In this document: positions 7,221 through 14,795 of the stretch, piece after piece | Numbering within the stretch: position 1 is the stretch's first letter | Layout of the letters: every line of letters starts with the position of its first letter | NCBI GenBank assembly: GCA_900541495.1 | Contig: UQKC01000015.1 | Span: 1 to 42,547 of the forward strand | Length of the DNA stretch: 42,547 nucleotides | Source of the DNA: an uncultured Ruminococcus sp. | Lineage (GTDB): Bacteria; Bacillota; Clostridia; Oscillospirales; Ruminococcaceae | Direction of reading: 5' to 3' | The notes under the pieces: generated by a model | What the model was told of the DNA's origin: nothing | The model's input: the letters and a program-made list of their open reading frames with translations, nothing else | Database searches by the model: none | Position numbers and translations under genes: made by a program

Positions 7221-8279
7221 TTAGTTATCCATAGCCGACTCGATAAGTCTGTCGAGAAGTTCGGGCTGTGAGATACCCATATTCTCCATAAGCTTCGGGT
7301 ACATACTGATAGGTGTGAATCCCGGGAGAGTGTTTATCTCGTTGAGAATGACAGTTCCGTCCTTTTTGAGGAAGAAGTCTATTCTTGAAAGTCCCGAACA
7401 GCCGATAGTCTTAAACGCTTTGAGAGCCGTTTCGCGAATCTCGTTTTCGGACTCGGCGGGGATATCCGCAGGAATGTTTATTCCCGATGTGCCTAAGATA
7501 TATTTTGCGTCATAATCGTAAAAATCATTGCAGGAAATAATTTCGCCGACTCTTGAAGCGAATGGCTTATCTGTGCCGAAAACAGCACATTCAAGTTCTC
7601 TGCCCTCGATGAATTCTTCGACGATGACCTTTTTATCGTGTGAAAATGCGAGCTTTATCGCATCTTTGAGCTGCTCGAACGAGCCTGCCTTGTTTACGCC
7701 GACCGAAGAACCGCTGTTGCAGGGCTTGACGAAGAGCGGAAAATCGAGTTCGTTGATGATATTTTCGCAAATTTCATCGAGCTGACCGAGGTCGGACTGG
7801 CGGACAACTGCGTGTCTTGCCATATGAATGCCTGCGGCTTCGAGGATAGTGTGCGTAACGGCTTTATCCATACAATCGGCAGAAGCAACGACCTTGCAGC
7901 CGACATAGGGTATTCCCGAAAGCTCGAGAAGTCCCTGAATACAGCCGTCCTCGCCGTGCTGACCGTGGAGCGCCGGGAAAACAACGTCGATTTTTGTTAT
8001 CGAATATGTACCGTCAACGATCTTGACGATGCCTTTGTACATCGGGTCGGGGAGAATGACCGCAGGAACGCAGTCGGGGTTGGATTCCCAGTTGCCCGAG
8101 GTTATCATATTAACGTCGCCGGGATAGAAGAGCCAGCGGCCTTTTTTCGTAATGCCGATAGGAATGACCTCGTATTTATCGGCAGGGATAGCATTTATAA
8201 TGTTAGTCGCAGAGATCAGCGAAATATCGTGTTCATTTGAAACTCCGCCGAAGAGTACGGCAACTTTGATTCTGGACAT
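7221..8279 (-). CDS. ddl: D-alanine--D-alanine ligase
   Basis: The 352-residue ATP-grasp ligase joins two D-Ala for the peptidoglycan stem. VAVLFGGVSNEHDISLISA is the N-terminal signature. LHGQHGEDGCIQGLLEL, EEFIEGRELECAVFG and LNEINTLPGFT follow as the ATP-grasp and substrate blocks. The loop FYDYDAKY keeps the tyrosine typical of D-Ala-D-Ala enzymes, whereas vancomycin-type D-lactate ligases differ there. I start at the ATG at 8279, preceded by AGGAG. Longer in-frame versions begin inside the promoter region. It is the first gene of the ddl-murI unit. Confidence 0.95.
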   Translation of the reverse strand: MSRIKVAVLFGGVSNEHDISLISATNIINAIPADKYEVIPIGITKKGRWLFYPGDVNMITSGNWESNPDCVPAVILPDPMYKGIVKIVDGTYSITKIDVVFPALHGQHGEDGCIQGLLELSGIPYVGCKVVASADCMDKAVTHTILEAAGIHMARHAVVRQSDLGQLDEICENIINELDFPLFVKPCNSGSSVGVNKAGSFEQLKDAIKLAFSHDKKVIVEEFIEGRELECAVFGTDKPFASRVGEIISCNDFYDYDAKYILGTSGINIPADIPAESENEIRETALKAFKTIGCSGLSRIDFFLKKDGTVILNEINTLPGFTPISMYPKLMENMGISQPELLDRLIESAMDN

Positions 8280-8338
8280 TTTTACCACTCCTATGGTTAT
8301 TGTCACAAAGACGGCAAAAAGCCGCTTTTTGCACAAAT

Positions 8339-8368
8339 ATTATATCACATTTTTGGTGCTAAAGTCAA
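8339..8368 (-). promoter_or_regulatory. Promoter of ddl-murI
   Basis: Minus strand: TTGACT, 18 bp, TATAAT, ending about 60 bp before the ddl ATG. Confidence 0.72.
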
Positions 8369-8417
8369 GCATTTTTCAAACTTTGCGCTGATGTTTGGTC
8401 AAAATTTCCTTGAAATA

Positions 8418-9155
8418 TCAAACGGAAATATAATCAGCCGCAGCATAGCCGGTCATACCGCCGTAGCTGACAACATACCAGTTGCCCGTCTGACCGAGGA
8501 CTGTGACCTCCGCACGGTTCGGGATAACGCCGATGACCCGAGCATTGGTGTTCGGCATGCTTCGGATATTGAGGTTCGAGCCGTCCGTTGTGACCGTTCC
8601 CGTCCGTGCAGGCACGGCTTCAACAAAAGGTATTCCGAAGTAGTCGCAAAGCGCTTGGACGAGGTTCCGCGCGATAGACTGCGTGTTCGATTTTATCCAT
8701 TCCGCGTCCTCGGGGTTGTCGTGATAACCAAGCTCGCAAAGCACCGCAACTGCACGTGTCTGCGTGACTTCGCCGAGCGAGGTCGTGGGGAGCGTATTGA
8801 CCTTTGAGGGGTTCGGGTAGATGTTTTTGAGGTTGTTGACGATGATATCGGCGAGCCGTTCGCCCTGCGCCGAATAGGGCGAATAGTAGATATCGATGCC
8901 CGAAAGTATGCCTGCGAAGCGGCCTCCGCCTGCGTTTGAGTGGAGCGCAAGGTGTACATCATAATAGCGTGAATTTGAGTCTGCGATAGCGCCGCGGACA
9001 TCACGGTCGGGGTCGTTGCGGCTGTAGGTTATGCCCGAAGAGCGCAGGTATGGTTCCATAGCATCGGCGATGAGGTTCATCTGCTGCTCCTCGTTTCCGC
9101 CGTTTACATACTGGTTCCACTGCTGCGTTGACGGGCTCAAAAATACACTTGGCAT
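8418..9155 (-). CDS. N-acetylmuramoyl-L-alanine amidase with SH3b domain
   Basis: The 245-residue peptidoglycan hydrolase cuts the bond between muramic acid and L-Ala. The Amidase_3 domain spans about 1-175. It starts VFLSPSTQQWN, has the zinc-ligand Glu in GGNEEQQMNLIAD, the zinc His in LALHSNAGGGRFAG and the catalytic Glu in VLCELGYHDN. The first zinc ligand lies in a SPSTQ context rather than the common DAGHGG, a variant seen in clostridial and phage-type enzymes. A bacterial SH3 domain follows at about 183-245 (GSNLNIRSMPNTNARVIGVI). There is no signal peptide, so release may need lysis or mother-cell expression. AAGGAG precedes the ATG. Confidence 0.9.
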   Translation of the reverse strand: MPSVFLSPSTQQWNQYVNGGNEEQQMNLIADAMEPYLRSSGITYSRNDPDRDVRGAIADSNSRYYDVHLALHSNAGGGRFAGILSGIDIYYSPYSAQGERLADIIVNNLKNIYPNPSKVNTLPTTSLGEVTQTRAVAVLCELGYHDNPEDAEWIKSNTQSIARNLVQALCDYFGIPFVEAVPARTGTVTTDGSNLNIRSMPNTNARVIGVIPNRAEVTVLGQTGNWYVVSYGGMTGYAAADYISV

Positions 9156-9229
9156 AAAAAATCTCCTTACATAGACTTGATAGCTTTGTTCAAGTTTATG
9201 CGGGGAGATGATTTTTTATGTTATACTAA

Positions 9230-9304
9230 GTAAACGCTGATTAAAACGTTTTTGCCATTTTTCAAAATGGCAAAACGAACGCTTTGCTTTAATCAGCTTT
9301 TTCC
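9230..9304. mobile_element. Element B copy 1 (short form)
   Basis: A 75-bp palindromic element runs from GTAAACGCTGATTAA to TTAATCAGCTTTTTCC, flanked by TAA on both sides (9227-9229, 9305-9307). It lacks the roughly 50-bp middle found in the copies at 14001 and 34595. It lies upstream of the amidase gene. Confidence 0.8.
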
Positions 9305-9368
9305 TAACTGTTTTAATTATAGCATCATTTTGGCAAATAAGGTATGCTGTAAGCTGAAATTTTGCCGA

Positions 9369-9887
9369 TCAAGCCTTGCCCGGAACCTCCGCGAAAAAGC
9401 TTTTGAGCGGAAGTGTACTGCCCGAGTGTTTGCCGTTCGGGACGACCTCGAAGCGGCTGTTTTTCAGCAGATTTCGGGTCATATCGTGAGTATCGATGAT
9501 CTCATCACTGCCGCCGACGATGACGGAAATTTTCTCGCTGTCAATATCCGAAAGCTCACCGAACAGCTTTATGAACGGGCGTATTTCTCCGCAATAGCCG
9601 AGCCTTGGCAGGTGCAGAAACGGCATAAGGCACGGGTTCACGAGCGCCGCAGGAAGCCCGAGCCGCACTGACATTACGGCGGCATAAAATCCGCCGAGGC
9701 TTGACCCGACGAGCATCTCCGCGCCACACTCCCCTGCTTCGCGCAAAAGCATTTCAAGCGTTTCATCGGGTAAGAGGGTATCGTAATCAAGCTCGGGCGA
9801 AGTGACTTCGTGACCGAGCGCGATCAATGCTTCGTATGCGCTGTTTTTCGCGCTGCCTTTATAGCCGTGGATATTGAGTATTTTCAT
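9369..9887 (-). CDS. YqiA/UPF0227-like alpha/beta-hydrolase
   Basis: The 172-residue protein is a small alpha/beta-hydrolase of the YqiA/UPF0227 esterase type. It opens MKILNIHGYKGSAKNSAYEAL with the HG oxyanion motif, has the nucleophile elbow GSSLGGFYA, an acid in VGGSDEIID and a late His in PNGKHSG. Together these give a complete Ser-Asp-His set. Its substrate is unknown. I use the ATG at 9887, where family similarity begins; the ribosome site (AAGAAAGAAG) is weak. It marks the edge of the ordinary chromosome before the AT-rich restriction locus. Confidence 0.82.
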   Translation of the reverse strand: MKILNIHGYKGSAKNSAYEALIALGHEVTSPELDYDTLLPDETLEMLLREAGECGAEMLVGSSLGGFYAAVMSVRLGLPAALVNPCLMPFLHLPRLGYCGEIRPFIKLFGELSDIDSEKISVIVGGSDEIIDTHDMTRNLLKNSRFEVVPNGKHSGSTLPLKSFFAEVPGKA

Positions 9888-9903
9888 TTTGGGACTTCTT
9901 TCT

Positions 9904-10047
9904 TTATCTAAAATTATTTTTTTCAAATTCACTACATACAGTTGAGTAGTTTAGCTCTAAGAAGGACTTCCAGTCATCAATTTGATTTAATCCCTTGCGG
10001 ATAACCTGTCCTAAATTTCCGTCATTAAGCACTACATCACCGTATTT
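9904..10047 (-). pseudogene. C-terminal fragment of an unknown (perhaps DUF4263/Shedu-like) gene
   Basis: A 47-codon open stretch without a start codon lies just downstream of the restriction locus. It reads YGDVVLNDGNLG then QVIRKGLNQIDDWKSFLELNY. The QIDDWKxxLxxNY helix resembles the end of DUF4263/Shedu-type nuclease domains, but this is my recollection of the family and rests on few residues. A stop codon precedes it in frame. It may be the tail of a gene lost by deletion. Its AT content matches the restriction locus. Confidence 0.35.
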
Positions 10048-10074
10048 CTACGATGTTTTCTGTCAGATAATTAT

Positions 10075-10638
10075 TCAGTTAGCCACATAATCAATATAAC
10101 TCTGTATCTTATTGCTCAGTAAGTTCCTACTGTACTTTTCCATATAGTCATAATCTGGCTCACCGTTGTCTGTTATTGGTACTAAAATTTTCTGCCTATT
10201 CATTCTCGTACCATTAAATTTATATCCATAGGTGTATTTTGCTTTTTGCATTAAAATCAATCTGCTAAAAAACAACAAGACAAACTTATTATCCTCATAT
10301 TCTTTTAGGTGAAGCCTTTTTACATCATCAGAAAAAATACAGCGATATGGGTGGTAGAAATTTTCCACAACACTTCCGTTATAGTTCACACCCAAAACAT
10401 TTGTATCATATGTTTCATTTCTATTACCGACCCAGTTAGTTATTCCGTTATTAGAATCAGTTGCACCAATAAACGGACATTCTCCCTCAGTCATATTTGC
10501 AACTGTTAATCTTTTTCCAGAATATACTTCAAATAAACCGTTATCTCCACCAATGAAAAATGCTTTCCATTGCTTATCAGCAAGAGGTATTAGGTTGTAC
10601 CCCCCCGATAATTTTAAGCTGTTGCTTACAATAATCAA
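10075..10638 (-). CDS. Second half of the specificity subunit (out of frame)
   Basis: This open frame holds the second target-recognition domain of the type IIB specificity protein: GYNLIPLADKQWKAFFIGG..LFEVYSGKRLTV to PITDNGEPDYDYMEKY. The pattern repeats that of the first half (LTDREWDTFLIGKLFTVKR .. PISADGEPDYAFMEAY). It has no ATG near its beginning; the only 5' start option is TTG at 10638 inside the first half, without a ribosome site. Losing one G from the tract at 10600-10606 would fuse it to the first half. It is probably translated only after such a slip or by rare frameshifting. Confidence 0.8.
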   Translation of the reverse strand: MIIVSNSLKLSGGYNLIPLADKQWKAFFIGGDNGLFEVYSGKRLTVANMTEGECPFIGATDSNNGITNWVGNRNETYDTNVLGVNYNGSVVENFYHPYRCIFSDDVKRLHLKEYEDNKFVLLFFSRLILMQKAKYTYGYKFNGTRMNRQKILVPITDNGEPDYDYMEKYSRNLLSNKIQSYIDYVAN

Positions 10639-11134
10639 GATATTCCTTGCGTTTTTTCAGTTCTTTCTCTTTAATGTAGGCTTCCATAAAAGCATAATCA
10701 GGTTCTCCGTCAGCACTAATCGGTAATAATATTCTCTCTCTTTTTATGCTGTCTTGATTTCCCATTTTACCATAACAATACTTTGAACAAGTTTGTCGTA
10801 TCATTCGAGCAATAAACAACCCACTGTATTTATTTATTTTAGCAGAATACAACATTAAAATTGAAGAACCAGCACCTCCACGCCCAAGAAAATTTGATTG
10901 TTGGTAAAAGGTACTACCATCAACAGGGCTAACAGTAATGCAATTTCCTTTGTCTAAAATTTCTTCATCGTGTGGTTTGCAACACCTTATTACTCCATTA
11001 TTAACATTGCCCGAAGCAACAAATGGAAATTTACCATTTTCATATTCCTTTTCTGAACGAGCCTTCGGTCTTTTAACAGTAAATAATTTACCGATTAAAA
11101 AAGTGTCCCATTCTCTATCTGTAAGATTTAGCAT
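10577..11134 (-). CDS. Type IIB restriction specificity subunit, first half (frameshifted)
   Basis: The 185-residue product is the first half of an S protein like BcgIB. It holds one target-recognition domain (about 1-165) and the central helix YIKEKELKKRKEYLDYCKQQLK. It then runs through the G tract into a short out-of-frame tail (VQPNTSC) and stops. The ATG at 11134 overlaps the stop of the nuclease-methylase gene by 7 bp and has GGAGAG before it, so the two are coupled. In type I systems, half-S proteins can pair to form a working subunit with a symmetric target. The truncated form may therefore give a different specificity rather than none. Confidence 0.85.
   Translation of the reverse strand: MLNLTDREWDTFLIGKLFTVKRPKARSEKEYENGKFPFVASGNVNNGVIRCCKPHDEEILDKGNCITVSPVDGSTFYQQSNFLGRGGAGSSILMLYSAKINKYSGLFIARMIRQTCSKYCYGKMGNQDSIKRERILLPISADGEPDYAFMEAYIKEKELKKRKEYLDYCKQQLKIIGGVQPNTSC
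10600..10606 (-). repeat. G7 homopolymer tract in the specificity gene
   Basis: Seven G's on the coding strand lie between the two target-recognition domains. With seven, the frame ends 8 codons later; with six, the frame reads IIGGYNLIPLADKQW and continues for the full second domain. Confidence 0.9.
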
Positions 11135-13038
11135 TTTTCACTCTCCTCAAACAAGTATTTTCGATTTTGCATAATCATCGAAAACTCAAATGTCAAATAA
11201 TCGCCGACTGTATTTTCAAAATCTTCTTCCGTTGGTATTTCATCATTAAAATAATAAAAACTGTGTAACCATTCATCTTCTGCTTCAACAGTAGTTTGAA
11301 CACAAAATTTAGTTTCACATTCTATTCTATCAAACCAAACATCAAGTAAATGTTGTTTCTTATCCTTTGCAGACTCAGTTTCTAATAAACCAATATGCGG
11401 AGCAACTTTATATCCGTCATCTTCAAAATTGATAAATTTACTCATCTTATCGGCAGGGTGTGGTTCTCCTGCTGTAAAAACAGCAATACAAGGCATTGTT
11501 CCGACCCCGTAAAAAGTGTCTTTATTTAAGGTTATTACACCCTCTAAAGTATGCTTTTTAAGAATGTTAGCCTTTATAGACGCTTCTTCTTTAGATTTTC
11601 CTGTCATTGTAGACTGCGGAACAATAACTGCACATCTTCCGCCAACAGCCAATGAATTAAGCAAATGCTCTGTAAATGCAATTTCATACAAGTCGGGATT
11701 TTGTTTTGAACCTTGTGAATATGGTGGGTTCATCATTCCGACTGTTGCTTGCTTCAACTGTAACTTGTTGGGGTCTTGTTTCAAGAAATCATCATTTATA
11801 AGGTTGCTTTTTCCATCGCCACGCAAAATCATATTGGTAGTGGCAATCGTAAACATATTCGGGCGTAATTCAATACCGTGTAACTGATTTTGTCTTATGC
11901 TCTTTTTCTGAACTTCATTATCGGCTTTTTTGAGCATATTGTGCATTGCCGCTATCAAAAATCCTGCTGTGCCACAGCAAGGGTCAAAGACAACATCTTC
12001 AGGTTTTAAGTCAAGCAATTCACAGAATAACTGTGTTATATGCTTCGGTGTAAGAATAATTCCAAGTGTCTGTCCATCGCCACCCGAATAACTCATAAAT
12101 TCCCCATAAAATCGACCAATATAATCTTCTGCCGACTTTGAATAACGGATAGAACGATAAATTTGGCCATACAAGAACTCTGCAAAATGTTTAAGCGGTG
12201 TCTTGTTTAATTTCTCGTCAATTTCATTCAATTTTACTGTGTCTTTTATAAATGCGAACTGCCCCAAGATTTTATCTTTCTTTACAGCAGGGGAAACATT
12301 AGCTCTTTTCAGATTAGCGTCAATGGCGTCATATATTTTTTGACCATCAGTTTTAATGGTATCACCCGTCAAATCACTAATAGAAAAATTCTTAAATTCT
12401 GCTTCTCGAAGTGCAAGCATGATTCCAGATACAACCAAAGGTTTTTCCGTATCAAGAAGATTGCCATAATTACGCAAATCTTCATGTAATACAGCAGCGT
12501 CTTTCAGAATTTCAGCAGTTTCTTTTTCAGTGTCGGTATCTTCTTTCAAAACTTCTCTTGTATAGTATTCATCAATATTATCCTCGTTAAAGGAAATAAA
12601 GGACTGTACTTCGGGAAGTTCTCTGTAAAACTCTGTTTCATCTACATATAACGGAGAAATCTTATGCTTTCTTTCATCTCCCGACACACCGAAAGCAAGG
12701 ATTTTCTTGTAGGTAGTGTTTTTTGCAAGGTGCCTTGCATAAAACAATGCCCCATTTACTGCGTAATCTCGCACAGCATTAACTTCAACGCTGATACAAT
12801 TCTTATCATCTAACTTAATGTGTTTGCTCAAAGAAGCCTTATCTTCGATAACCAAAAGATAATCCTTGACTACACCCACATACTCTGGAAAACCAACATT
12901 GCCTGTTCCTTTTTTAGAAGCAGTTTTCAGTGCTTCATCTATTTCTTTTATATTACTTCCTTGTGCGTCTAATGATATTTCTGCCTGCTTTAACAGGTCA
13001 TATACCCACAAGTCTGTCTTAACTTCCTTTTTAGCCAT
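11128..13038 (-). CDS. Type IIB (BcgI-like) fused endonuclease-methyltransferase
   Basis: The 636-residue protein combines nuclease and adenine-N6 methylase, like BcgIA. Residues 1-70 carry a PD-(D/E)xK-like core: GFPEYVGVVKDYLLVIEDKAS with Asp59, Glu65 and Lys67. Residues about 280-600 are an HsdM-like methylase: SAM motif I FDPCCGTAGF at 351-360 and catalytic NPPY at 437-440. No HsdR gene is nearby, consistent with cutting by the fused nuclease. With the S subunit it would recognise a bipartite site and, in this family, cut on both sides. I start at ATG 13038, which overlaps the regulator stop (AATGGCTAA); ATG 13050 is an alternative. Codon use is much more AT-rich than in neighbours, suggesting transfer. 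Confidence 0.88.
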   Translation of the reverse strand: MAKKEVKTDLWVYDLLKQAEISLDAQGSNIKEIDEALKTASKKGTGNVGFPEYVGVVKDYLLVIEDKASLSKHIKLDDKNCISVEVNAVRDYAVNGALFYARHLAKNTTYKKILAFGVSGDERKHKISPLYVDETEFYRELPEVQSFISFNEDNIDEYYTREVLKEDTDTEKETAEILKDAAVLHEDLRNYGNLLDTEKPLVVSGIMLALREAEFKNFSISDLTGDTIKTDGQKIYDAIDANLKRANVSPAVKKDKILGQFAFIKDTVKLNEIDEKLNKTPLKHFAEFLYGQIYRSIRYSKSAEDYIGRFYGEFMSYSGGDGQTLGIILTPKHITQLFCELLDLKPEDVVFDPCCGTAGFLIAAMHNMLKKADNEVQKKSIRQNQLHGIELRPNMFTIATTNMILRGDGKSNLINDDFLKQDPNKLQLKQATVGMMNPPYSQGSKQNPDLYEIAFTEHLLNSLAVGGRCAVIVPQSTMTGKSKEEASIKANILKKHTLEGVITLNKDTFYGVGTMPCIAVFTAGEPHPADKMSKFINFEDDGYKVAPHIGLLETESAKDKKQHLLDVWFDRIECETKFCVQTTVEAEDEWLHSFYYFNDEIPTEEDFENTVGDYLTFEFSMIMQNRKYLFEESEKC

Positions 13039-13252
13039 TTGATTTTTCATCACCTTTCGTAATTTCAACTATATCGTCAAGTCCACAACCTAAATAAGTG
13101 GACACCTTTGCTAATGTTTCCATTGAAACAGGCTCATCTTTTCCCATTTTTGCAAGCATATTTGTAGAAATACCCGATTTCAAACGAAGTTCGGTTTTTG
13201 TAATTTTTCTATCTATCAGTATTTTCCAAAGTTTATTGTAATTATAAAGCAC
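13031..13252 (-). CDS. XRE-family regulator of the restriction locus
   Basis: The 73-residue DNA-binding protein has a Cro/CI helix-turn-helix: YNKLWKILIDRKITKTEL, then RLKSGISTNMLAKMGKDE and VSMETLAKVSTYLGCGLDDIVEI. I start at GTG 13252, with GGGAGG about 8 bp upstream. An in-frame ATG at 13309 would add residues unlike the family and lie inside the promoter. It overlaps the nuclease-methylase gene by 8 bp. Its size and position match C-protein-like regulators that time expression of restriction enzymes, but many small XRE proteins of this type occur elsewhere, so that role is an inference. Confidence 0.82.
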   Translation of the reverse strand: MLYNYNKLWKILIDRKITKTELRLKSGISTNMLAKMGKDEPVSMETLAKVSTYLGCGLDDIVEITKGDEKSNG

Positions 13253-13297
13253 CGTTTCGCCCTCCCTTTCGCAAATTAGATAAAATAAACCTCGTAT

Positions 13298-13326
13298 ATC
13301 ATAACACATATTCTCTCGAATTGCAA
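13298..13326 (-). promoter_or_regulatory. Promoter of the restriction-modification operon
   Basis: Minus strand: TTGCAA, 17 bp, TATGAT, about 45 bp before the regulator GTG start. The -35 is part of the palindrome ATTGCAAT. Confidence 0.65.
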
Positions 13327-13414
13327 TAATATATTGTGTTTTATGATATAATATTTTATCAAAGCACTAACCACTTCCATTACACTCACAACTTAATGAC
13401 TTCTTGAATACTTC

Positions 13415-13460
13415 CCGAAAAAGAAAACTGCCATCAATTAAGACAGCAGTTCCTTTTCGG
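13415..13460. other. Imperfect hairpin in the gene-free stretch beside tRNA-Thr
   Basis: CCGAAAAAGAAAACTGC pairs imperfectly with GCAGTTCCTTTTCGG around a 14-base loop. The stretch 13327-13540 holds no gene I can recognise. The hairpin may be an old terminator. Confidence 0.45.
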
Positions 13461-13540
13461 CTGGTATGCTATTAGGAATACACAATATCGTTCGCAATTT
13501 TGCACTACTTCACGCAACACTTAAAAATTATACAAAAAAT

Positions 13541-13586
13541 AAAAAAACCGTTACAAGCGACGTAAAATCACGCTTTGCAAACGGCT
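13541..13586 (-). terminator. Terminator of tRNA-Thr
   Basis: On the minus strand, GCAAAGCG with CGCTTGT and outer CCGTT/AACGG pairs form a stem directly after the tRNA, followed by TTTTTTTATTTTT. Confidence 0.8.
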
Positions 13587-13591
13587 TTTTA

Positions 13592-13667
13592 TGGAGCTGG
13601 AAACGTGACTTGAACACGCGACCTGCGCATTACGAATGCGCTGCTCTACCAACTGAGCTATTCCAGC
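13592..13667 (-). tRNA. tRNA-Thr (anticodon CGU)
   Basis: The minus strand folds as a cloverleaf. The acceptor is GCTGGAA/TTCCAGC, the D arm is GCTCAGTTGGTAGAGC, and the anticodon stem GCGCA/TGCGC has loop TTCGTAA, giving anticodon CGU. The T arm is GCGTG-TTCAAGT-CACGT. The 3' CCA is encoded (13592-13594). It reads the threonine codon ACG. It borders the AT-rich restriction locus; I found no second copy of its 3' end that would mark an attachment site. Confidence 0.95.
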
Positions 13668-13678
13668 ATTGCTATAAT

Positions 13679-13707
13679 ATTATACTATAAAATAAGCCTG
13701 CTGTCAA
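13679..13707 (-). promoter_or_regulatory. Promoter of tRNA-Thr
   Basis: Minus strand: TTGACA, 17 bp, TATAAT, ending 12 bp before the tRNA. Confidence 0.85.
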
Positions 13708-13843
13708 GCCTTTGCGCAAAAAAATTATCAAATTTACCGCAGAAATTTTTCCGGCAGCAGCTTTTTCTATAGAGAAACCGACTTTTGTTTTTGCAGAAAT
13801 GTAAACTTTAATCGAACTTTCTCCCCTTGCGGCTTTGGTTCTA

Positions 13844-13872
13844 TTTACAAAAGGGCAGTTTTACGGTATAAT
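13844..13872 (+). promoter_or_regulatory. Promoter upstream of the histidine phosphatase gene
   Basis: TTTACA, 17 bp, TATAAT. The gene starts 285 bp further on; elements A and B fill most of the distance, so they would be transcribed as leader. Confidence 0.6.
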
Positions 13873-13887
13873 TATCAGTGATTTTTA

Positions 13888-14131
13888 TACTAAACACCAT
13901 TTAAAATTCAGAAAAATCAAGCCGACAATCCCGCAGCTGTTTTTAACAGGTTTATATTGGATTTCGGCGTAGATTTTTTCCTGTATTTTATTGGTGTTTA
14001 GGAAAAAGCTGATTAAAGCGAAGCGTTCGTTTTGCCATTTTGAGAAATGTACGAGTTTACGCCTTTAATGTCAATTTGACATAAACATTTTGAAAAATGG
14101 CAAAAACGTATTAATCAGCGTTTCCTTAGTA
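13888..14131. mobile_element. Element A copy 3, interrupted by element B
   Basis: It runs from TACTAAACACC at 13888 to TTAGTA at 14131, flanked by TTA on both sides (13885-13887, 14132-14134). The right terminal repeat is cut after GGTGTTTA by element B copy 2, then resumes as TTAGTA. Without the insert it would be 116 bp. Confidence 0.87.
14001..14125. mobile_element. Element B copy 2 (long form, nested in A)
   Basis: A 125-bp element runs from GGAAAAAGCTGATTAA to TTAATCAGCGTTTCC. TTA lies before it (13998-14000) and is repeated after it (14126-14128). It is almost identical to the copy at 34595 in opposite orientation and contains the palindrome ATGTCAATTTGACAT. Confidence 0.88.
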
Positions 14132-14156
14132 TTACTCTCGGAAAGGAAAATTTGAT

Positions 14157-14699
14157 ATGAAGATTTATGCGGCGAGGCACGGTCAGACCGAATGGAATTT
14201 AAACGACAGGATATGCGGCAGGACGGACGTTGAGCTTACCGAAACGGGCAGGGAGCAGGCGGTTTTGCTTGCTGAAAAAGCGTATGAAAAGGGTGACATC
14301 GACCTTATCGTCTGCTCGCCGATGAAGCGCGCTCGGGCTACTGCAAAGGCTGTTGCGGACAAGATCGGCTGTGAGATCACGATAGATGAACGTCTTATTG
14401 AATGGGATTACGGTGACTTCGAGGGCAAAGACCGCACGACCGAGGGCTTTGCGCAGAACAAGATCGAATTCGGTGTCAAGATGCACGGCGGCGGTGAGTC
14501 GGTTTTACAGCTTGCACACAGAGTTTACAGTGTTATCGATGATGTTATTGCGAAATATCCAGACAAAAACGTACTTCTCGTTTGTCACGGCGGCGTTTGC
14601 AGGATAGTCGAAACCTATTTCAACGATCTTTCGACTTATGATTACTCGCATTTCTTTATGGGCAACTGCGAACTGAGGGAATATTTCGTCAAAAAATAA
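14157..14699 (+). CDS. Histidine phosphatase family protein
   Basis: The 180-residue protein belongs to the histidine phosphatase (phosphoglycerate-mutase-like) superfamily. The phospho-accepting His is in AARHGQTEWN. The second core His is in LLVCHGGVCRIV. Two arginines (near CGRTD and CSPMKRARAT) complete the phosphate pocket, and EWDYGDFEGK is the usual acidic loop. Possible roles include phosphosugar phosphatase or alpha-ribazole phosphatase. There is no cobalamin gene nearby, so I do not assign cobC. AAAGGA precedes the ATG. Confidence 0.88.
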   Translation: MKIYAARHGQTEWNLNDRICGRTDVELTETGREQAVLLAEKAYEKGDIDLIVCSPMKRARATAKAVADKIGCEITIDERLIEWDYGDFEGKDRTTEGFAQNKIEFGVKMHGGGESVLQLAHRVYSVIDDVIAKYPDKNVLLVCHGGVCRIVETYFNDLSTYDYSHFFMGNCELREYFVKK

Positions 14700-14729
14700 G
14701 AAAATTCGGGATTTTTCGTATTTTCGCCC

Positions 14730-14758
14730 TTGAAAAAAGATGCGTTTTTTGGTATAAT
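14730..14758 (+). promoter_or_regulatory. Promoter of the AGCS symporter gene
   Basis: TTGAAA, 17 bp, TATAAT with TTGG before it, 37 bp upstream of the ATG. Confidence 0.78.
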
Positions 14759-14795
14759 TAAAGTTAATTATTTTTGCTTGAAATGAGGTAGATCA

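Noticed and set aside
7221..8279. Vancomycin-resistance-type D-Ala-D-lactate ligase
   Set aside because: The loop keeps the FYDYDAKY tyrosine of D-Ala-D-Ala enzymes, and there are no vanH or vanX neighbours.
10577..10638. TTG at 10638 as an independent start for the second specificity half
   Set aside because: There is no ribosome site, it lies inside the first half, and the frame difference is explained by one G in a seven-G run.
13592..13667. tRNA-Thr as a used integration site
   Set aside because: No repeated copy of the tRNA 3' end and no integrase were found in the window.
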